In this document: positions 37,001-58,429 of the stretch, piece after piece
How the letters are laid out: every line of letters begins with the position of its first letter
How positions within the stretch are numbered: the first letter of the stretch is position 1
NCBI RefSeq assembly: GCF_001039355.2
Contig: NW_019775490.1
Span: 1-64,000 of the forward strand
Source: Lingula anatina
Lineage: Eukaryota > Brachiopoda > Lingulata > Lingulida > Lingulidae
Reading direction: 5' to 3'
Length of the DNA stretch: 64,000 nt
Program-made: the position numbers and the translations under genes
Notes under the pieces: model-generated
Told to the model about the DNA's origin: nothing
The model's database searches: none
The model's input: the letters and a program-made list of their open reading frames with translations, nothing else

Positions 37001-40000
37001 TAAGAGAATATGCTTTGAATTTTTTAAGTGTGCTTGTGGCGCGTCAAAATTTGCTCTGTATTTCATAGTACTTATTTAGGGCCTACTCCCGCGCCAGGAG
37101 TGCGGCCTAGGTAAGGGGCGTGCAAATAAATGCTCCCGTCACCCTGCCTTGGTCAGTACGGAATGGGAATAACACCGTTTGCGTACGTGCACGTGTAGTG
37201 TATGTGTATGAGGTGTGAGACATGTAGAAAGCCACATTCAAATTCTAAGTTTTATTTGTGCAACGATTGCATCTTCATCAATTTTGTAAAAGTTAAAAGA
37301 CCGTTTCATATCCTTATTATTTTTTTTTTACTGAAAATCATATGTCAACTTGGTAACATTATATCTGTACTAGATTTAAATTCAATATAATATTTATCAT
37401 TTATAATTATTTGTTTAAAGTAAGCATGAAAAAAAAATTGATAAAAATATTTTAAAAGTGGAGCGGGAATATTTTTATAATTGTTTTAAGGTAGTGATCT
37501 ATTTGTTGTGCACATAAAAAAGAGAGAAAGAATAAATATTAATAACATGTTTAATTGTGTGATGGTTATTGGAATTGAAGGAACAGATTAATCAGAAAAA
37601 CACTTCTTGCTGATTGTCAGAACTCATGCTTTCTTAATTTTTTTTACCGAATAACTGAAATGAATTTTAAAAATCATATCATGATAAAAAAATATTGGGT
37701 ATGGACTTTAAATTAAAGGAAAATGACAAAAGTAATGTAAACGTCTGTCAGACGCCCTTTTATGCCTATTCAGCGCTCACAATCGTTTAAATAAACATTG
37801 CCATAATGGGCATGGTAGGAAGTACATATAACAAATAATTCTAAAACGTGTTGTTTTTCATTATTCAGGCTAAAATAGATGACAAGTCCGGTGGCATGTA
37901 TACCATTTCCCTCATTAGCCTCTCTGTCAGTTTTATGTTTTACAGCTATCGTTGAATAGTAAATATTCCAAATCTTCAAATAACATGCTCTACATGTCAC
38001 TAATAAGTATTATAATTATATTGTTGACTCAACTGTTAGAAACGCAATGCGTAAGTCGCCTTCAAGTGGTTTATCTTTGGAGTCTGATCCGTCTATGAAC
38101 AAACTACTTTCACCCCTCCCAGAGAGGCGACGACTGGGGACCAAGGACAGCAACATACGCTCCTACAGACTTCTGTTTTATTATCCACCATTGCCGTCAT
38201 TCACGTGTTGACACGTCTGTCACGCTGAGGGCTGTCGTCAGTATCTTGTGGATGGAACTTGTTTGCAATGAAGCCCTGGTCAGACACACTGAGTTTCAGA
38301 GACTATAATTGGAAACTCGCCCACATAACTATTAAAACTGTGTCTTATTAGTTATTGAAACGGTGACGGAGAGTGCTTGCTTGGAAGGGGAGAAACCCCC
38401 CTCAGTTGTATAGGGCGTGGCCAGACAGTACTTTAGCCTATTTCACTCCAACAGGTGGCAGTGGATGTCTCATAAATGTCACTTGGTTATCTAAAGCTTA
38501 GTTTTCGTTTTGTAAAATTAAGGTTAATTCAAGACGATGAAACTTACACCAGCGTCGCACGCTCTGGTAAAAAATTTGTCCATTTTGGACAAGTTTAGTC
38601 TGGGGTATGTTTGCCACAACCTCACATTGTTACCTTTTTCTTGATATTAATGTTTCTAACATAATGTCACACAAGAACTAGAAAATGTGTAGCAATTTCT
38701 TTCGTATTATGATCTACATCGAGTCGGAAATTGTGCATTTTAAAACTCAATATTCTAGTTCTTTAGCTGCCTCTAACCCACAAAACAAATTTAGAGAAGA
38801 CCATTTACCAAACAAACACACACACCCACAAAAAGAAGAAAAATATATGTATAAAATTAACAATAATAATCGTTTTGAATTAAAGGTACTCTACACAAGA
38901 TTAACCCCCCAAAATGAATTTCCCTCTGGAAACAGCATTTTTTTCCTAAACACTAATCATTGCTAAATCCATCCCTGCACATGGATTCAATGGTTTATTC
39001 CATTTTAATTTAACAATTTAGCCACGTTTTCCCGTACGTTTCGTCAGGTACTTTTATGAAGAGTTTTATCGTTTTCAAGGTCTGGATTCGGAAAGATAAG
39101 TAGACATAAGAAATGTGACTGTGAGACATTTTCAAACGCTTATAGTATACTAAGTTCCAATATCCTCAAAATTGATAATTGCACCTTTCTTTAAACACAT
39201 TTTGATGACATCGGCAGACGGTTAACTTACACAGGGTATTGCAAAACATTACCAGCTCTAAGAAGTTCAGTGCTCGCTAGGCAAATGCTCATCATCAATA
39301 AAACTTGTCAAAGAACAGATTCGTCATAATTTTGTCATTTATCTTCATGACTAGGAAACAGACGTCAGCAAAGAATTAAGGACTTGCTCGCGAAATGTAA
39401 TATGGGGAAATTCTCCTCGATCTGTTACTGGGATTAACAGTACTTTAGACTGTCTATTTCACTATATATAAAGAAAAGCTTTAAGTACACACCTGAGCCT
39501 ACCCGTCTTCTTAAGTATCTTACGAGAGAATGTCAGGTGTGAAACGGTTTTTGAACAGGTAGTCAAAATAGCAATAAGTCCACATATCCATCTTTAAAAA
39601 GTCGCAGTATCTCAAAGTTTTGGTTGCTTCAATTAGATATTGAAAACAGATACAGAATAATTGGAGTGAATTCGCTTGAATAATCGGATGAATATTCATT
39701 CAAGAACAAGTCACTTCTCTATGGATTATTAAAAAGTAAAAAAGCATGTATATTTGTAATTTTTTGTTTTGTTTGGCTTGAAACCAATTACAAATGAACA
39801 GAAAACGTCGAGAAACTGTTCCCCATTTTGTCCCTTAAGATTAGTGACAGTTCAGATTCACACAGACGGGATTTGCAGGGGAGTATTTGAAAACATATTG
39901 ATCATCATTAACCCGTATTGTTTTTAAGGACTTGCTTCCGGGTACCTAGCAATTAGGCCATTGGCGGCCACTACGCCAGTGCCCCTCGCTAAATTTTAAA

Positions 40001-43000
40001 CCAAACTGATCAATGTGCGCCTGATATCGAACACAATCTCACAATATGGCACTGTTTAGTTAGAGAGATAACCAAATAAGCCAACAGCCGCTTGGAGGTT
40101 GTAATTAACTGCTAATTGCTAGACGATATCCCTTGCCACGAAAAACTGATATACACGTTTGGCTGTCCGCACAAATCAGCTGTGTTGTGAATGCTGCGTC
40201 ATATGAAACCCACGCCACCGGTTTTCACACCGTTGACACTTATTTGGAAATAATAACAGAATTAAGTATCATAGAATTAAGGACCAGTTTTAGTTTTTTT
40301 CGTTCAAACACGAAATTTAAACATTTTTAATCAAGCGTAGATGAATAGTTAGGCTTACACATATCAAATATAGTTGATATTTTGCTTCGTCTCCAAGACA
40401 TCGTAAATGTCCCCTTCTTATTTACAAACCTTATGAATGAAAAAATCTGTTGATCAATTTAACAGCATTATCAGTATTAACTGAGTTACTCATATTACTG
40501 TATATGTAGTGAGACACCCTTTTTTGCTAACCAATTTTAGAAAGGGTAACAAGGAAAAAAGAACTATCCTTGGCATTTTGGCGAGAAAAAAAACAAAGAA
40601 ATTATTTTCCTAGCGTTATGGATATTGTTTGCCAGTAAAATAAGAAAAAAACTCCGTATAAAATTAATTTAATTAATCTTTTCTTTGCTCTGTAGCAGTG
40701 ATTACGCAAAGTGTTTGATCAACGATATTTTTCATAACCTTATTCTGAAGCACTTTTCTAATCTAAGATAAGCACTGGAGAATAACGACGCGTTGTCCCG
40801 TGCTTCTTCTCTTTTTATGTGTTTAATTTATCATTATTGACTTCCTATCTATCGCTTGTCATCTGAGTAACGTGTCAATAGTGTTAACTGGATCTGAATG
40901 TGTTATTATTTAAAGATGGTATGAACCTTATGACAGATTCCATATATTGGACATCTATAAATTAATTGAACATTTTTCATCCACCATGAAGGTTCAACGG
41001 CCTTGGAGTAGCGGATATTAATTCAGCAAAGTTCATGGACCAAGTGCCAGGCGAGACTTTTCATCTTGGAGCTCAAAACAGCAAAGGCACTGCAGCTCTT
41101 ATACACAAACGTTTTACAATTTAATACACTGCTTAATTCTTTAATACCATAGAAACATAACTGTTATGGTTATGTGGTTTATCTCTGTTTCTCTCTCCCC
41201 CCCCCCCCATCCCTCACCATTTTTCAACTCAGGCTGCTATGACAACAGAGCCATAACCACACGCGGTAGCAATGTACAGCCCCTCTTCAAGCCGCCATTG
41301 TGTCCATGTTAGACATCGATCAACTCCCTCTGAGGAAGGCAAGTGAGATAGAGAGCCAGTGGAGTGTACCAGCTTAGAAATTTAATCAAATCAAAACACC
41401 GTCGAGGAGTTTAAAATTAGTCGCACATATGGCCCACTGGCTCAATGCCTCTTCAGACCACATTCACGATAATTTAGGCTTATTTCTCTTGGAAATTAAC
41501 AGAGAAAGGCTTTTAATTGTCTCATCAAAAAGGCATGTGTTTAATTTGATATCAAACCTACAACAAATGAATACACTGTGATTGGTGAATGATAAAAAGC
41601 CTTTTAGTTAAATCAATATGCTGCTAAAATTTCTTCCGTTTTTCGCTCAGTCGTTTCACAATTCGTGTCACTTTTGCTCTTGAGAATTTGATCTGTAGAG
41701 TCAATGATTCACTTGAGTAAATGATTCCTGTTCCTAACCCAGTTTAGCGCTCTATTAACATACGTGCCTCTTCAAGTAAGTTAAAATAATAGTCGTGTCA
41801 ACAAATTCTGTTTTACAAAACAAATAGAATCCCATTACTGAGTTTCCGTGTTGCGTGAAAATTACCTTACGAAAACTTCTAGAGATCGCGACTGCCCACC
41901 CGACGGAACGCTGACTGAGAAAGATGCAAAAAAGCCAATCGTTTTTTTTTAGATACCCTCTGCATAATGAAGATTTCAAAATCTTTTTGCGCAGACTCTA
42001 TGGTTGTAATGTGAAGTCTTAAAGAAAATTATTTTTTGAAAAAAAAAACAACAAATCTTTCAAAGCAGTCGTCAACTGTTATTTCTTCAACTGAAAATAC
42101 CGAACAAAAGTGCAGCTGTATGTATTTCCATAGGTCAAGATTTGTGCTTATCTTTGAAAACGAAATTTTTAAAATTTTTGTATTAAGCTTTTTCTCAGAT
42201 ACGATAATACTTTTTGCAATAACTATTTTTGGCCTTCATCCAGCTTAGTAAACAAATCCTGTCTTTATTATTTTTATGCGTCATCTGGGAACATACAGGG
42301 TAAGTGACATGATAATATTCCTGACCTGTGAAAATGCTCACAATGATTTTATTATGCCCTTGCAGTTTTGCTCTTCATATCTTTCACGTTCATTTGAATT
42401 AATTTTTAAACCATCGACTATGATACGTAGGTGAGCAACATGAGTCCAAATTTGGCCGTTTTATGCACATTCGTGCTTTTTAACACAGTGTGCTGAAAAT
42501 AAACACCCTTAACGCTCTAATTTCCCTGCGACAGATATTCTCATAAAAATAAACCCATTTATCCATACCAGTATCATTTCCTGCAAGCGCTCACTATCAC
42601 GCATTTGAAAACAACATATCGTGTCAGTCGGTAAGTGGAAGTCATACCGTATTTTATATCATTATCTTTTTAAAGCATTTAAACCTAATCACGAATATTG
42701 AAATAAAAAAAACACATACAAAATGTGCGCAGCAACATAGCTTTAATAATTGCAATAACGAGCGTCGGTTTGCTCCTCATTACTAGGACCCACGTCACCA
42801 CGTGGTTAATTTGATGTGATTTGCAGTTTTCAGGCGGGTAATGAGGGTGCCTCATCACAAGTAGTTATCACAGGACATCAAAATGAAGTTAAATTGGAAA
42901 CATTGGGCGCATGCGGGAGGGACACCGCGTTGACGTGTCGGATAACAATAGAGGTTTATTACTGAATAGTAGTGATCTCCAGTTTTACCCCTTGTTTTAT

Positions 43001-45813
43001 CTGTTTGTGTATTTAGTGAGGAATTCACGTATCAATGAAATAGTGTATTATTTGCATTAAACAGGTAATTGTTCGGGTTGACGTTCTGTGGTTGTGGTGA
43101 CAAAAAATCAGATCCATAATTTGCCAGAAGGAAAAAATGTATAGATCATCAAAATATTTTTTTCTGATGGAATGGAAGAAAATGTCATCGGGATCCCCTC
43201 CTCTGAGGCCTCAGCAATTGACGACTCGATTCCAAAGGCTTGATCAGTAGATAATTTTTGCACAATTAGCAAGATTCGCAGAAAATCAAGGAAATTTTCG
43301 ACGATTTTCGCAATTATCACCCTCATGTCAGGCCAACAATAACAACGTTATTAGAGAATCAAGACATGATCCGAGTGTTGTGAAGATAATTTCATCAAGT
43401 TTCTAATACAATTTCATTACCGAGCTCGTGTATGATGCGAGAACATAAGTGGTTCTTCACAGAAAACAGTCAAATATACCGGCTGATATTAATCGATATA
43501 GCTGGATCACAGCTACGATAGTTCCATGTAAATAGGTTGATAATTTGGTGTAATGCTTTGGGTCGTAGCCTAGGCAAGTTATTTATATAATTGGTTCAAC
43601 TAAACAATTCGAAATAGACGAACGAGATCATTATTCAGTTTAAAGCATTTTGCTTTGTTATATCTTCAGTGCATTAGGGAGGGAAGCCAACGATTAACTT
43701 TGCAATTTGGCAAATGAAGACCGTTGTTCCTTTAACAACTGCACTCAGTGTGTCAAATCTCTTCGATAAATTGGGTTCAAACTCGTCTCTTGGTCTCAAG
43801 AATTGATCAAATCCCCAGATCACAGGGTCAGCCAAATAATGCATTTTTCGCTTAATGCAAGCATTTAACTAAATATACCTACACGTGAAAAAGAAGCATT
43901 TTATTCACTCTCCACAATTTTGAAATTGTTTTCTTAAAAAGAAGGTGGTCAATTCTCTTCTGAATTTTAATCCATGCAGTTAGGTACTGGATGTTGTTTC
44001 TTCCTCAGCCCCTCCTTCAGCTTGAAGGTCATTGGACGTATTCACCGAATGATGATCTCCACATTTTGAATTTATTTCAATATTAAATGCAACCTTTCTT
44101 GCATATTCACTGTGTAGACACCATGCACTCTTGCTGAAGTATGGATTCCGAAGGTCTCATTAAAATTTCCCTTTTTCTTTAAAAAGAAAGAAAAAAAGGA
44201 AAATAGAAAAATTACAAGGCAGGACCAAATCTCTTTTTTTTTCAAAAATATATTCCACTTATATCAATTCGAAAATGCGATAAAAATCGATCGACAGACA
44301 AACAGCTTAAATTTTGTAGCCACAACAGATTTGCTTATGATTGCTGCGAGTAACTTAAGTAAGGCGATTTTGTAGCATCCATTTTTATCTGCGACACAGC
44401 CGAGCGGGGCTATAAAGCGCAGATTTAATATCCACCCTCTTCTGACTTTTTAGAAATAAGTGCCCCCACACCGCCTTCGGTGCCTTGTGTTGAGTCACAA
44501 TGTTGATTTTGTTTTCAATGTCCATTTACAATGTTCCTAAAAATTAGAATATAAATGATTGGTGATTGCGATTGGTGGCAGATATATATATATGCTAATG
44601 AAAATCCAATTGCTTATGATAAGCGAAAATGACAAGAGAAAAATTCTATATATGATAGCGTAAGTAAATTGTTCACGTCCCAGTCTTTCTGCCGCCCCTG
44701 TTTACGACAACACTTGTCACATTCATAAAACAGGGACATGCAGTTTCGTGTGTGGCAATGTCCTTAATAAAAGATAAGTGTAGGTTTTGAAAAAAAAAAT
44801 CATTGAGATTTTGTGGTATTTCTGGTATTTCTTTCAACCGATTAATATAGACAGGATGAGGCGGATTATACAGGTTGGCATCTAATTTTATTCATGGCTG
44901 ACTTGCTAATTTGAGGGGAGGGCAACTGATTACAACTGTAAACAAACAATTCTTATAAATCCGCAGACCTGTAACTAATATTTGATTGGCGTGGGGAGGG
45001 CGAAGGGGGGATAAGTGTCACAAGGAATTTGCCAAACATCTTATAAGGCTAAGCTTGTTGAGCGGATATATGTCAACAAGATTTCTCTCTTTGTGAGACG
45101 ACTCCACGACTCGCAGTGTCAATTCGGGTGATATGATCTGTTTCGCATGTTTTATATGTCACTTAATGTCACATAATATCATTGAAATCCCATAAAATTG
45201 TGGCATGGATTTGGCGAGGATTTAGCTCTCCAGATCCAGCGCTGAAATATTTGAAGTTCATTACAGAGTACTTACGAAGCTTCATCCCATGCGTCTGCAT
45301 TCATTTTGAGCTGGGCTAGCATTCAAGCGAAACTGCGGGATTTACAAAACACATAAACACATCAAATTCAATAAAATGTGAAGTGGGTTCGATCTTCAGA
45401 CTCTGGTCAGTTCATTAGATTAAATCTTTTGTTGAGGGGACAAAAGTCTTAATGACCCGAAAACCATTACAGAATTGGCAAGGGCTTAAGTCCAATCAAA
45501 TTCTCACACTGAGGAAAACTTGTAACAAGGAGCTGGGATACGAATGGGGCTTTATGGAGGTTTTTGGTTCCTCGAGAGGATTAAAGAAAAGTAGGAGGCG
45601 AAGAATAGATTTAGGATAATGGTTCCCCGCCTCTAAATGGATCACCGTCTACCCTGCTGTGATATAATCAACGTGAAGGGCTGGCAGGTCGTGCCAACAT
45701 CAACGAGGCTTTTCTCTGGCCAATCAGCTCGCACGTTGCATCCGTACTAGCATGCAACTGGTTTATGCCGTGTTAACAAACAAACTGATGGCTTATTATT
45801 ACCCGGACTATTC

Positions 45814-45824
45814 TAATCTAATTA
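45814..45824. promoter_or_regulatory. Palindromic paired-class homeodomain site (P3 type) before homeobrain
   Basis: TAATCTAATTA matches TAATYNRATTA, the dimer site preferred by PRD-class homeodomains with Gln at position 50, which both genes here encode. A further ATTA follows at once. It is 190 bases before the homeobrain ATG, so self- or cross-regulation is possible. A single 11-base match can arise by chance in AT-rich DNA. Confidence 0.4.
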
Positions 45825-46013
45825 CATTAGCGTGGTATTTAGCGAGCCAGTGTTAGACCGTATGCCTATATGCGTGTTGTGTCACTGATACATTTGCATT
45901 AACCTGCTGGCGGCACGACAGGCCAGTCTTAAACTCTCAGTGACAGTCAGTGATACGGACAATTCATAGGATTTTCTGAGCAATCGGAGAAAACATTTAA
46001 CTGATATAACACA

Positions 46014-52975
<6,962 letters not shown>

Positions 52976-54012
52976 GCAACTAAAGACCTTTCTGTATATT
53001 TATTCACCTAAAATTGCCAAAAGATCTAGCACAAGATGGCGCTGTATATATATATATATATATATGTATATGTGTAATTTTATTCTATATTTATATGTAT
53101 TAGTAGGACTCGTGTCCAGGGATATATGTTTATGTATATTTTATCTGGCACTGATGCAGTGGTGCCACTTTTGGAGTCAATTTATTGATTACTAGACACA
53201 AGCTTTCTTTTTTGTAATTTTTACTTTTTAAATTAAATTTGTTTATTAAAAATTGTTATCATATTTTATTAATCATTTATTTATTTTATAGTTATTTAAT
53301 TATAGCATTTATCATCTTCAGGTGATGTCAGATATAACCCTTTTGCCCACATATATAAATCACCTCAGACATTTTTTGAAAATGATTCTGGTTATTTGAG
53401 CACTTCTTTTCCGTAAGGCAAGTTGTTATCATTATAAAGTTTTGTACCGTAAAGATATATCATGAATTTGTTATAATAAATTACGCGTAACTTTGTTGTT
53501 TTATACTTTATATGATTAAATTATTGGTTTTGTTCAGTAAGGTGACGTGAAAGAATAAAAAAGTATTTTGTAAATGTTTATGTAATTGTTTATTTATCGC
53601 TTTCCAATCCCAACTACATGTATTATAGCGGTCACCAGACAAGTTTTGAAATCCAGTACGAATCCGCTAAGTTACATGTACATGTATGTTACATATACGT
53701 CAATCACAGAGATTCTTCAAAGGCTCTATTTTAATTTATTTTTGTGAAAACCTGCCAACTTATCAATTTTAATCTAAACTGTCATTTTAATGCATATTTT
53801 TCACATAACATATTTTCGTCGTTTGAACAAAAGAAGCTACACAATGGAACACAGATCCATTTGTACATGACAAATCATCTTTGTTGAGAAAAAATAGATA
53901 GATTTGGTTAAAACAAAAGAGCCGCCGCATACGTCTCTCTTGGACATCTACAGTATTTGGAAACGTGTTTCAGTCTTAAGCACTGCTTGAATTACTTTAG
54001 AATTAAAGAAAA

Positions 54013-54015
<3 letters not shown>

Positions 54016-54092
<77 letters not shown>
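54016..54092. repeat. (TA)n microsatellite
   Basis: About 38 TA units, pure, 1 kb beyond the homeobrain stop codon. A short reading frame across it is only a repeat translation. Confidence 0.95.
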
Positions 54093-54095
<3 letters not shown>

Positions 54096-55599
54096 TTGTT
54101 CATCGAATCTGCTCCCTCTTCATTATCATTCAAATATTCTAAAAGGTGCACAATTGAAAAGTACACATATATCTGAAAAAGGAAAAAGGTCAATACCTTT
54201 GTGAAGTGCTTTATTTCTATACTGTTTACAAGTTTTTAACCTTCAATAATATAGAGCTAAAAATTCCACTGCTTACTAATTAGATAACCCATCGACCAGA
54301 CCTTTCAGTAAGAAATGATGAAGAAATTTGGAAAATCATATTTTGATCTGCTTTGCCTAATCTCGTGTGTGTATCAAGTGATACGCCAAGAAATAACCTA
54401 GTTTCCCAGTACAACTACTGTATATACCGTTTTGTTTTGTTGAAACGCCTGAAGCCTACTAATAAGTCACCGCCTCTGCCGAAGCCTTAAGTCATTTTTG
54501 CCCTTGCACTACAGTTGCTTTTGTTGTAAAGGTGGTGATTACGCACCAGAAAAATAGTAGATATTTTGATTAAAATGGCACAAATTGTTGGTGAAAAAAA
54601 ATAAAGCGTTTCATCTGATGTGAATACTTAAAACAGTAGCTGTAAAAGCATATAAGGGATGGATCCGAGCAAATGATATTCCAAGGAAGAATTATTAGTT
54701 TTACCAAACAACATTAAGAAAATGGATTTCTTTGTTGCAGACGAATCGTGAAACTCCGTTTCTCAGACCACAGAAATCTGTCTCTGATACGCCACCCGGG
54801 GTAGCCGCTTCATTATTACGTTTTGTATAAACCCGCCTTACAAAATCAAATTATGCCAAGGTTATGATTTCATTATGGTTTTCCCATTTCGTTAGTTAAT
54901 TTTCTCTCAATAAAGCTACCCAGTGGCGAGATCAATTCATTTAATTGTGTTCAAATAATCATAATTCTCTCCCATGCATTACGCGCTAATAGAGTTTTCT
55001 ACTATCAATATAACAATTGGACAAATTATACCATCTATCATACAAAATCGAAGTTGACAACGAAATTATATGTTATGAAGTGATATTAGGCTAGATTTTA
55101 TGTTGTGATTGAATATTATGAGCTAAGCTGCGGGATATCACCACTAACAAGCTAACGACGAATAAGCGCACAGAAGTGTATTGTGAAAGGCAAAATCTGC
55201 CCGTAATTTGCTCCTAACGGCTCGCTTGGGGCCTCCGATGAGGACCGTTGATGCTGCGGTTATATCTAGTCTCTTGGATATAACGTAGGCGCTAGGCGTC
55301 ATTCTAAGATAAAATAACAAGTGTTAAGAAACAAAAACAAAATAGTTTAAAAGCACCTGTGGTAATTTCATTGTTTCCCTTTCTTTAACCAGTACTTTTG
55401 TAAGATAATTTTTAACATAATAGACATTTGGATTATTCTAAAGATAAACGCCAGGAGATAAGATAATAATAGACAAACGACAAAGGAGATTATCTGAATG
55501 AAAATGATAAAGGTTGAATTGAACAGACTGGTTTTTATGGGAGGTGGGGTGGAAACATAGGTCCACTGATTTCGATAACCTAGTTCGTTTTACAAGCAC

Positions 55600-55656
55600 A
55601 TTTATATTAAAAATCTAATGAACCCACATTAAATTCATTAGATTTTTAATATAAAT
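55600..55656. repeat. Perfect 23-base inverted repeat with 11-base loop
   Basis: Arms 55600-55622 and 55634-55656 are exact reverse complements around the loop 55623-55633. The arms are AT-rich (start ATTTATATTA). Part of the right arm, TTTAATGAATCCATT, runs on as a further partial echo. The element lies almost midway between homeobrain and rx. Confidence 0.85.
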
Positions 55657-58429
55657 TTAATGAATCCATTCATAGCACATCAAATGGTATTTTATGTAAC
55701 TTAACATACATCGTGTGCAGGTGCACGTGTGGCCTCATTAAAACATGCAAAACACCGCGCCTTACAGTCATTAATTAGCATCTTTATACCTGAAGTGTGC
55801 CTTCAGTTAACTAACCCCAAAACGCACCTCTTTTGCACCGAACATGGCGACCTTTTATCATCATTTGTTGCCTTTAGTTCTGTCAGCAAAGGTTCTTGTC
55901 AGTTTAATTATCTTTTCTATTGACAATGCCCATGTTACCTGACCATGGCTTATACGCTTGGTGTCACCACGGATCACGTCAGAGTGCCCTTCACGTGGCA
56001 TATGCTACGTATTGTGATGGGGGAAAGAACGCACGCTGCCTTGAGCAGAATTAGTTCTAAAGTAAATTATAAATAGTAAGACAGTTATTGAAGAATCATT
56101 TCAACTGAAAGTATCTCTCAAAAGAAGTGTTTTGTGGACTTTTCGAAGCTGATGAGTAGATAGCGTATATGAGTATGTCACTGTAGTGGACAGTAAGCTA
56201 TTCGTTAGGCCTACTGGAGCCATACCTTGTACATGTACATGTATATCTAGAACATCATTAAGACCATTGTGCGGTAATATGCCACAACATTTTGTTCAAC
56301 GAATTTCACAGAAGTCGTGGCAGAAAACTGGGGAATATAATGGCGTATTGATAAAATAATTGTCTTATTACCCCTTCCTCTTTAATTTAACAAAGTTACC
56401 AAGAAATCAGTTCAGGGCTTAACACTTGCGCACACTGCCTTCATTAGTGTCAACAAATTAGAACATGCGACTAAACGGTACACTTTGACTTTTGAATGAA
56501 GGAACACACGTATAACATGTATTTTCAAAATGCCATTGCTTGCCGTTAGTTGTGTCTCTGTCACAAATGGTCTTTTCACTTTACATTAAAAAACACGGTT
56601 AATTTCTTTTATATTATGAATATTATATTATTAGTGATAGTGATATTATTCGTGATAGTGAAATTATTAGTAATATTATTCGTATTTTGTTTGAGAATAC
56701 CAGTGAAGTAATATAAGACACTATTCCACAAGGTTTTTAAATTTTTTAAAATGAGCCTATAGATTCGATTAACTATCGCATGCGTTGATTTCTCCTCGTG
56801 CGTTGCCGTACTTTTGTAAGGGCAGTAGTCCAGTTGTTAAATATCACAGAGTTTACGCCAAACAGGCAAACGTATTGTTATGCATAAGAAATGATATTAA
56901 AACAATTTGCTGGAACAAAACGGTAACCTATTTAATTAGACAACACCCACAGAACTCATGACACTGAATAAAACCAAGATAGACAACAATATTTTATTGG
57001 AACAAAATATTTAGCAAAGCATACTGGCTGTTACAGTGATTGTCCTTGCAATTCTTTAATTCTTTATTTGTATATTCCTTACAGCGGTTTTCAGGTGTAA
57101 ATTCAGTTTTGGGTAGCTTCAATCCGCTTTGTCTTCTGTGCAAGGTGTGATAGCTTATAGAAACTCATATATATCTACAAAACAGAAATTGAAGCCCTGT
57201 CGAATCATACTGTATGTTCTAATAAACGTGCAAGTTGTTTCAGTTTCTGAACGGTGTTGCCAACAGTCTACAAATCGGCCGTTAGATTTAATATGCATTT
57301 TTTCTATTAAGTATAATAAATCTAAATCTGCAATTTGGCTGACCATTAAGAAATGCTTACCCTGAATTAACAAATTAGTTGATTGACATTTTCCCCAGTG
57401 GTAATCAGAGCCGCGATAGCATCACACCTTAATATCGATTCCATAAGTAATCTAACTTAATTAACAATGAAGAGATTAGCTTTTCGCATGTCCTAATTAA
57501 AATCTAGACCTCTTGCCTTACATTTAGCACCTTTTAATCAGGACTCCTAACGGGACCATTTGAGAACCATAAACCCCTCTGTCTTAATTCACAAAACTCT
57601 ATAATCTATGACCACATGCAATGACCTTGGGTGAAAAATACTAAAAAAAACGGTTGTGTCTGCCGTTTTAACACGATAGAAACAATTCAAAAATGTATTT
57701 CATTTATACCCGAATGTTCATAGAACTATATCTATATCTAAAACATTTCTTATCCTTACAGTACAACAATAAACGAGTACATTTATATATATAAAGAAAC
57801 TGGCAAGAGGAGTAGCAAACTTTTAGTGGGGACAAATGTTTTTTTTTCACTTGTGCAGATTTGAAGAAAAAACTTTTAATGACGTTGTTAATATGTTGAC
57901 ATTTCTACCAAAACGATATCGTCAAGTATTTATCAAAATATACTGATTTTCAAAAATGGATATTATAGACTTGCTTAAAGCCAGCCATTGTCTGAATTAC
58001 TCACGAAACAAAACAAAGAATCATTATATTGGTCACGAAAATGCATAAAATATACATAACGAAAAAGCAACAATATTGCACAAAAACGGCGGCAAATATA
58101 TTCATATAAATAAGTTCTATATAATTGAAAACAACCACTACGTGCGTCAACTAAGATATGCAAGGCGTCTTCCAGCCAAATTAATCTAACTATGCTTTGA
58201 TTAGATACAATAATTCACTGCGATTGCGAAACCATCATTTCAATGACAACTAAATTGTGGCAAGATTTCATGAATGCACGGGAATTAATCGACCATCCCG
58301 CGTGTCGAGCATTATGTTATTATATTTGACAAGCTTTGTAGATTCAAAGTATAAAATCAATACAAGTGATTGATATTGCTGCACCATCAAAGTCCTGGTT
58401 GGAGCAAATTTTGATTTTGTTATATGCTC

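Larger units (their letters stand above)
29821..46013. other. 16 kb gene-free region upstream of homeobrain
   Basis: No exon, RNA gene or transposon was recognised on either strand. Open frames here are short and lack family signatures. The left end must hold the ADAMTSL5-like promoter; the right end holds the homeobrain promoter. It contains a poly-C/poly-A tract (30945-30984), an N join (31021) and a C run near 41199. Large gene-poor flanks are usual for developmental homeobox genes. Confidence 0.5.
52976..58429. other. Region between convergent homeobrain and rx
   Basis: 5.5 kb holding both 3' untranslated regions and no recognised gene. It contains a TA run in the homeobrain 3' UTR (53046-53066), a long (TA)n (54016-54092) and a perfect inverted repeat (55600-55656). 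Confidence 0.55.

Noticed and set aside
53948-54193. Frame encoding a long Tyr-Ile repeat
   Set aside because: It is only the translation of the (TA)n microsatellite.
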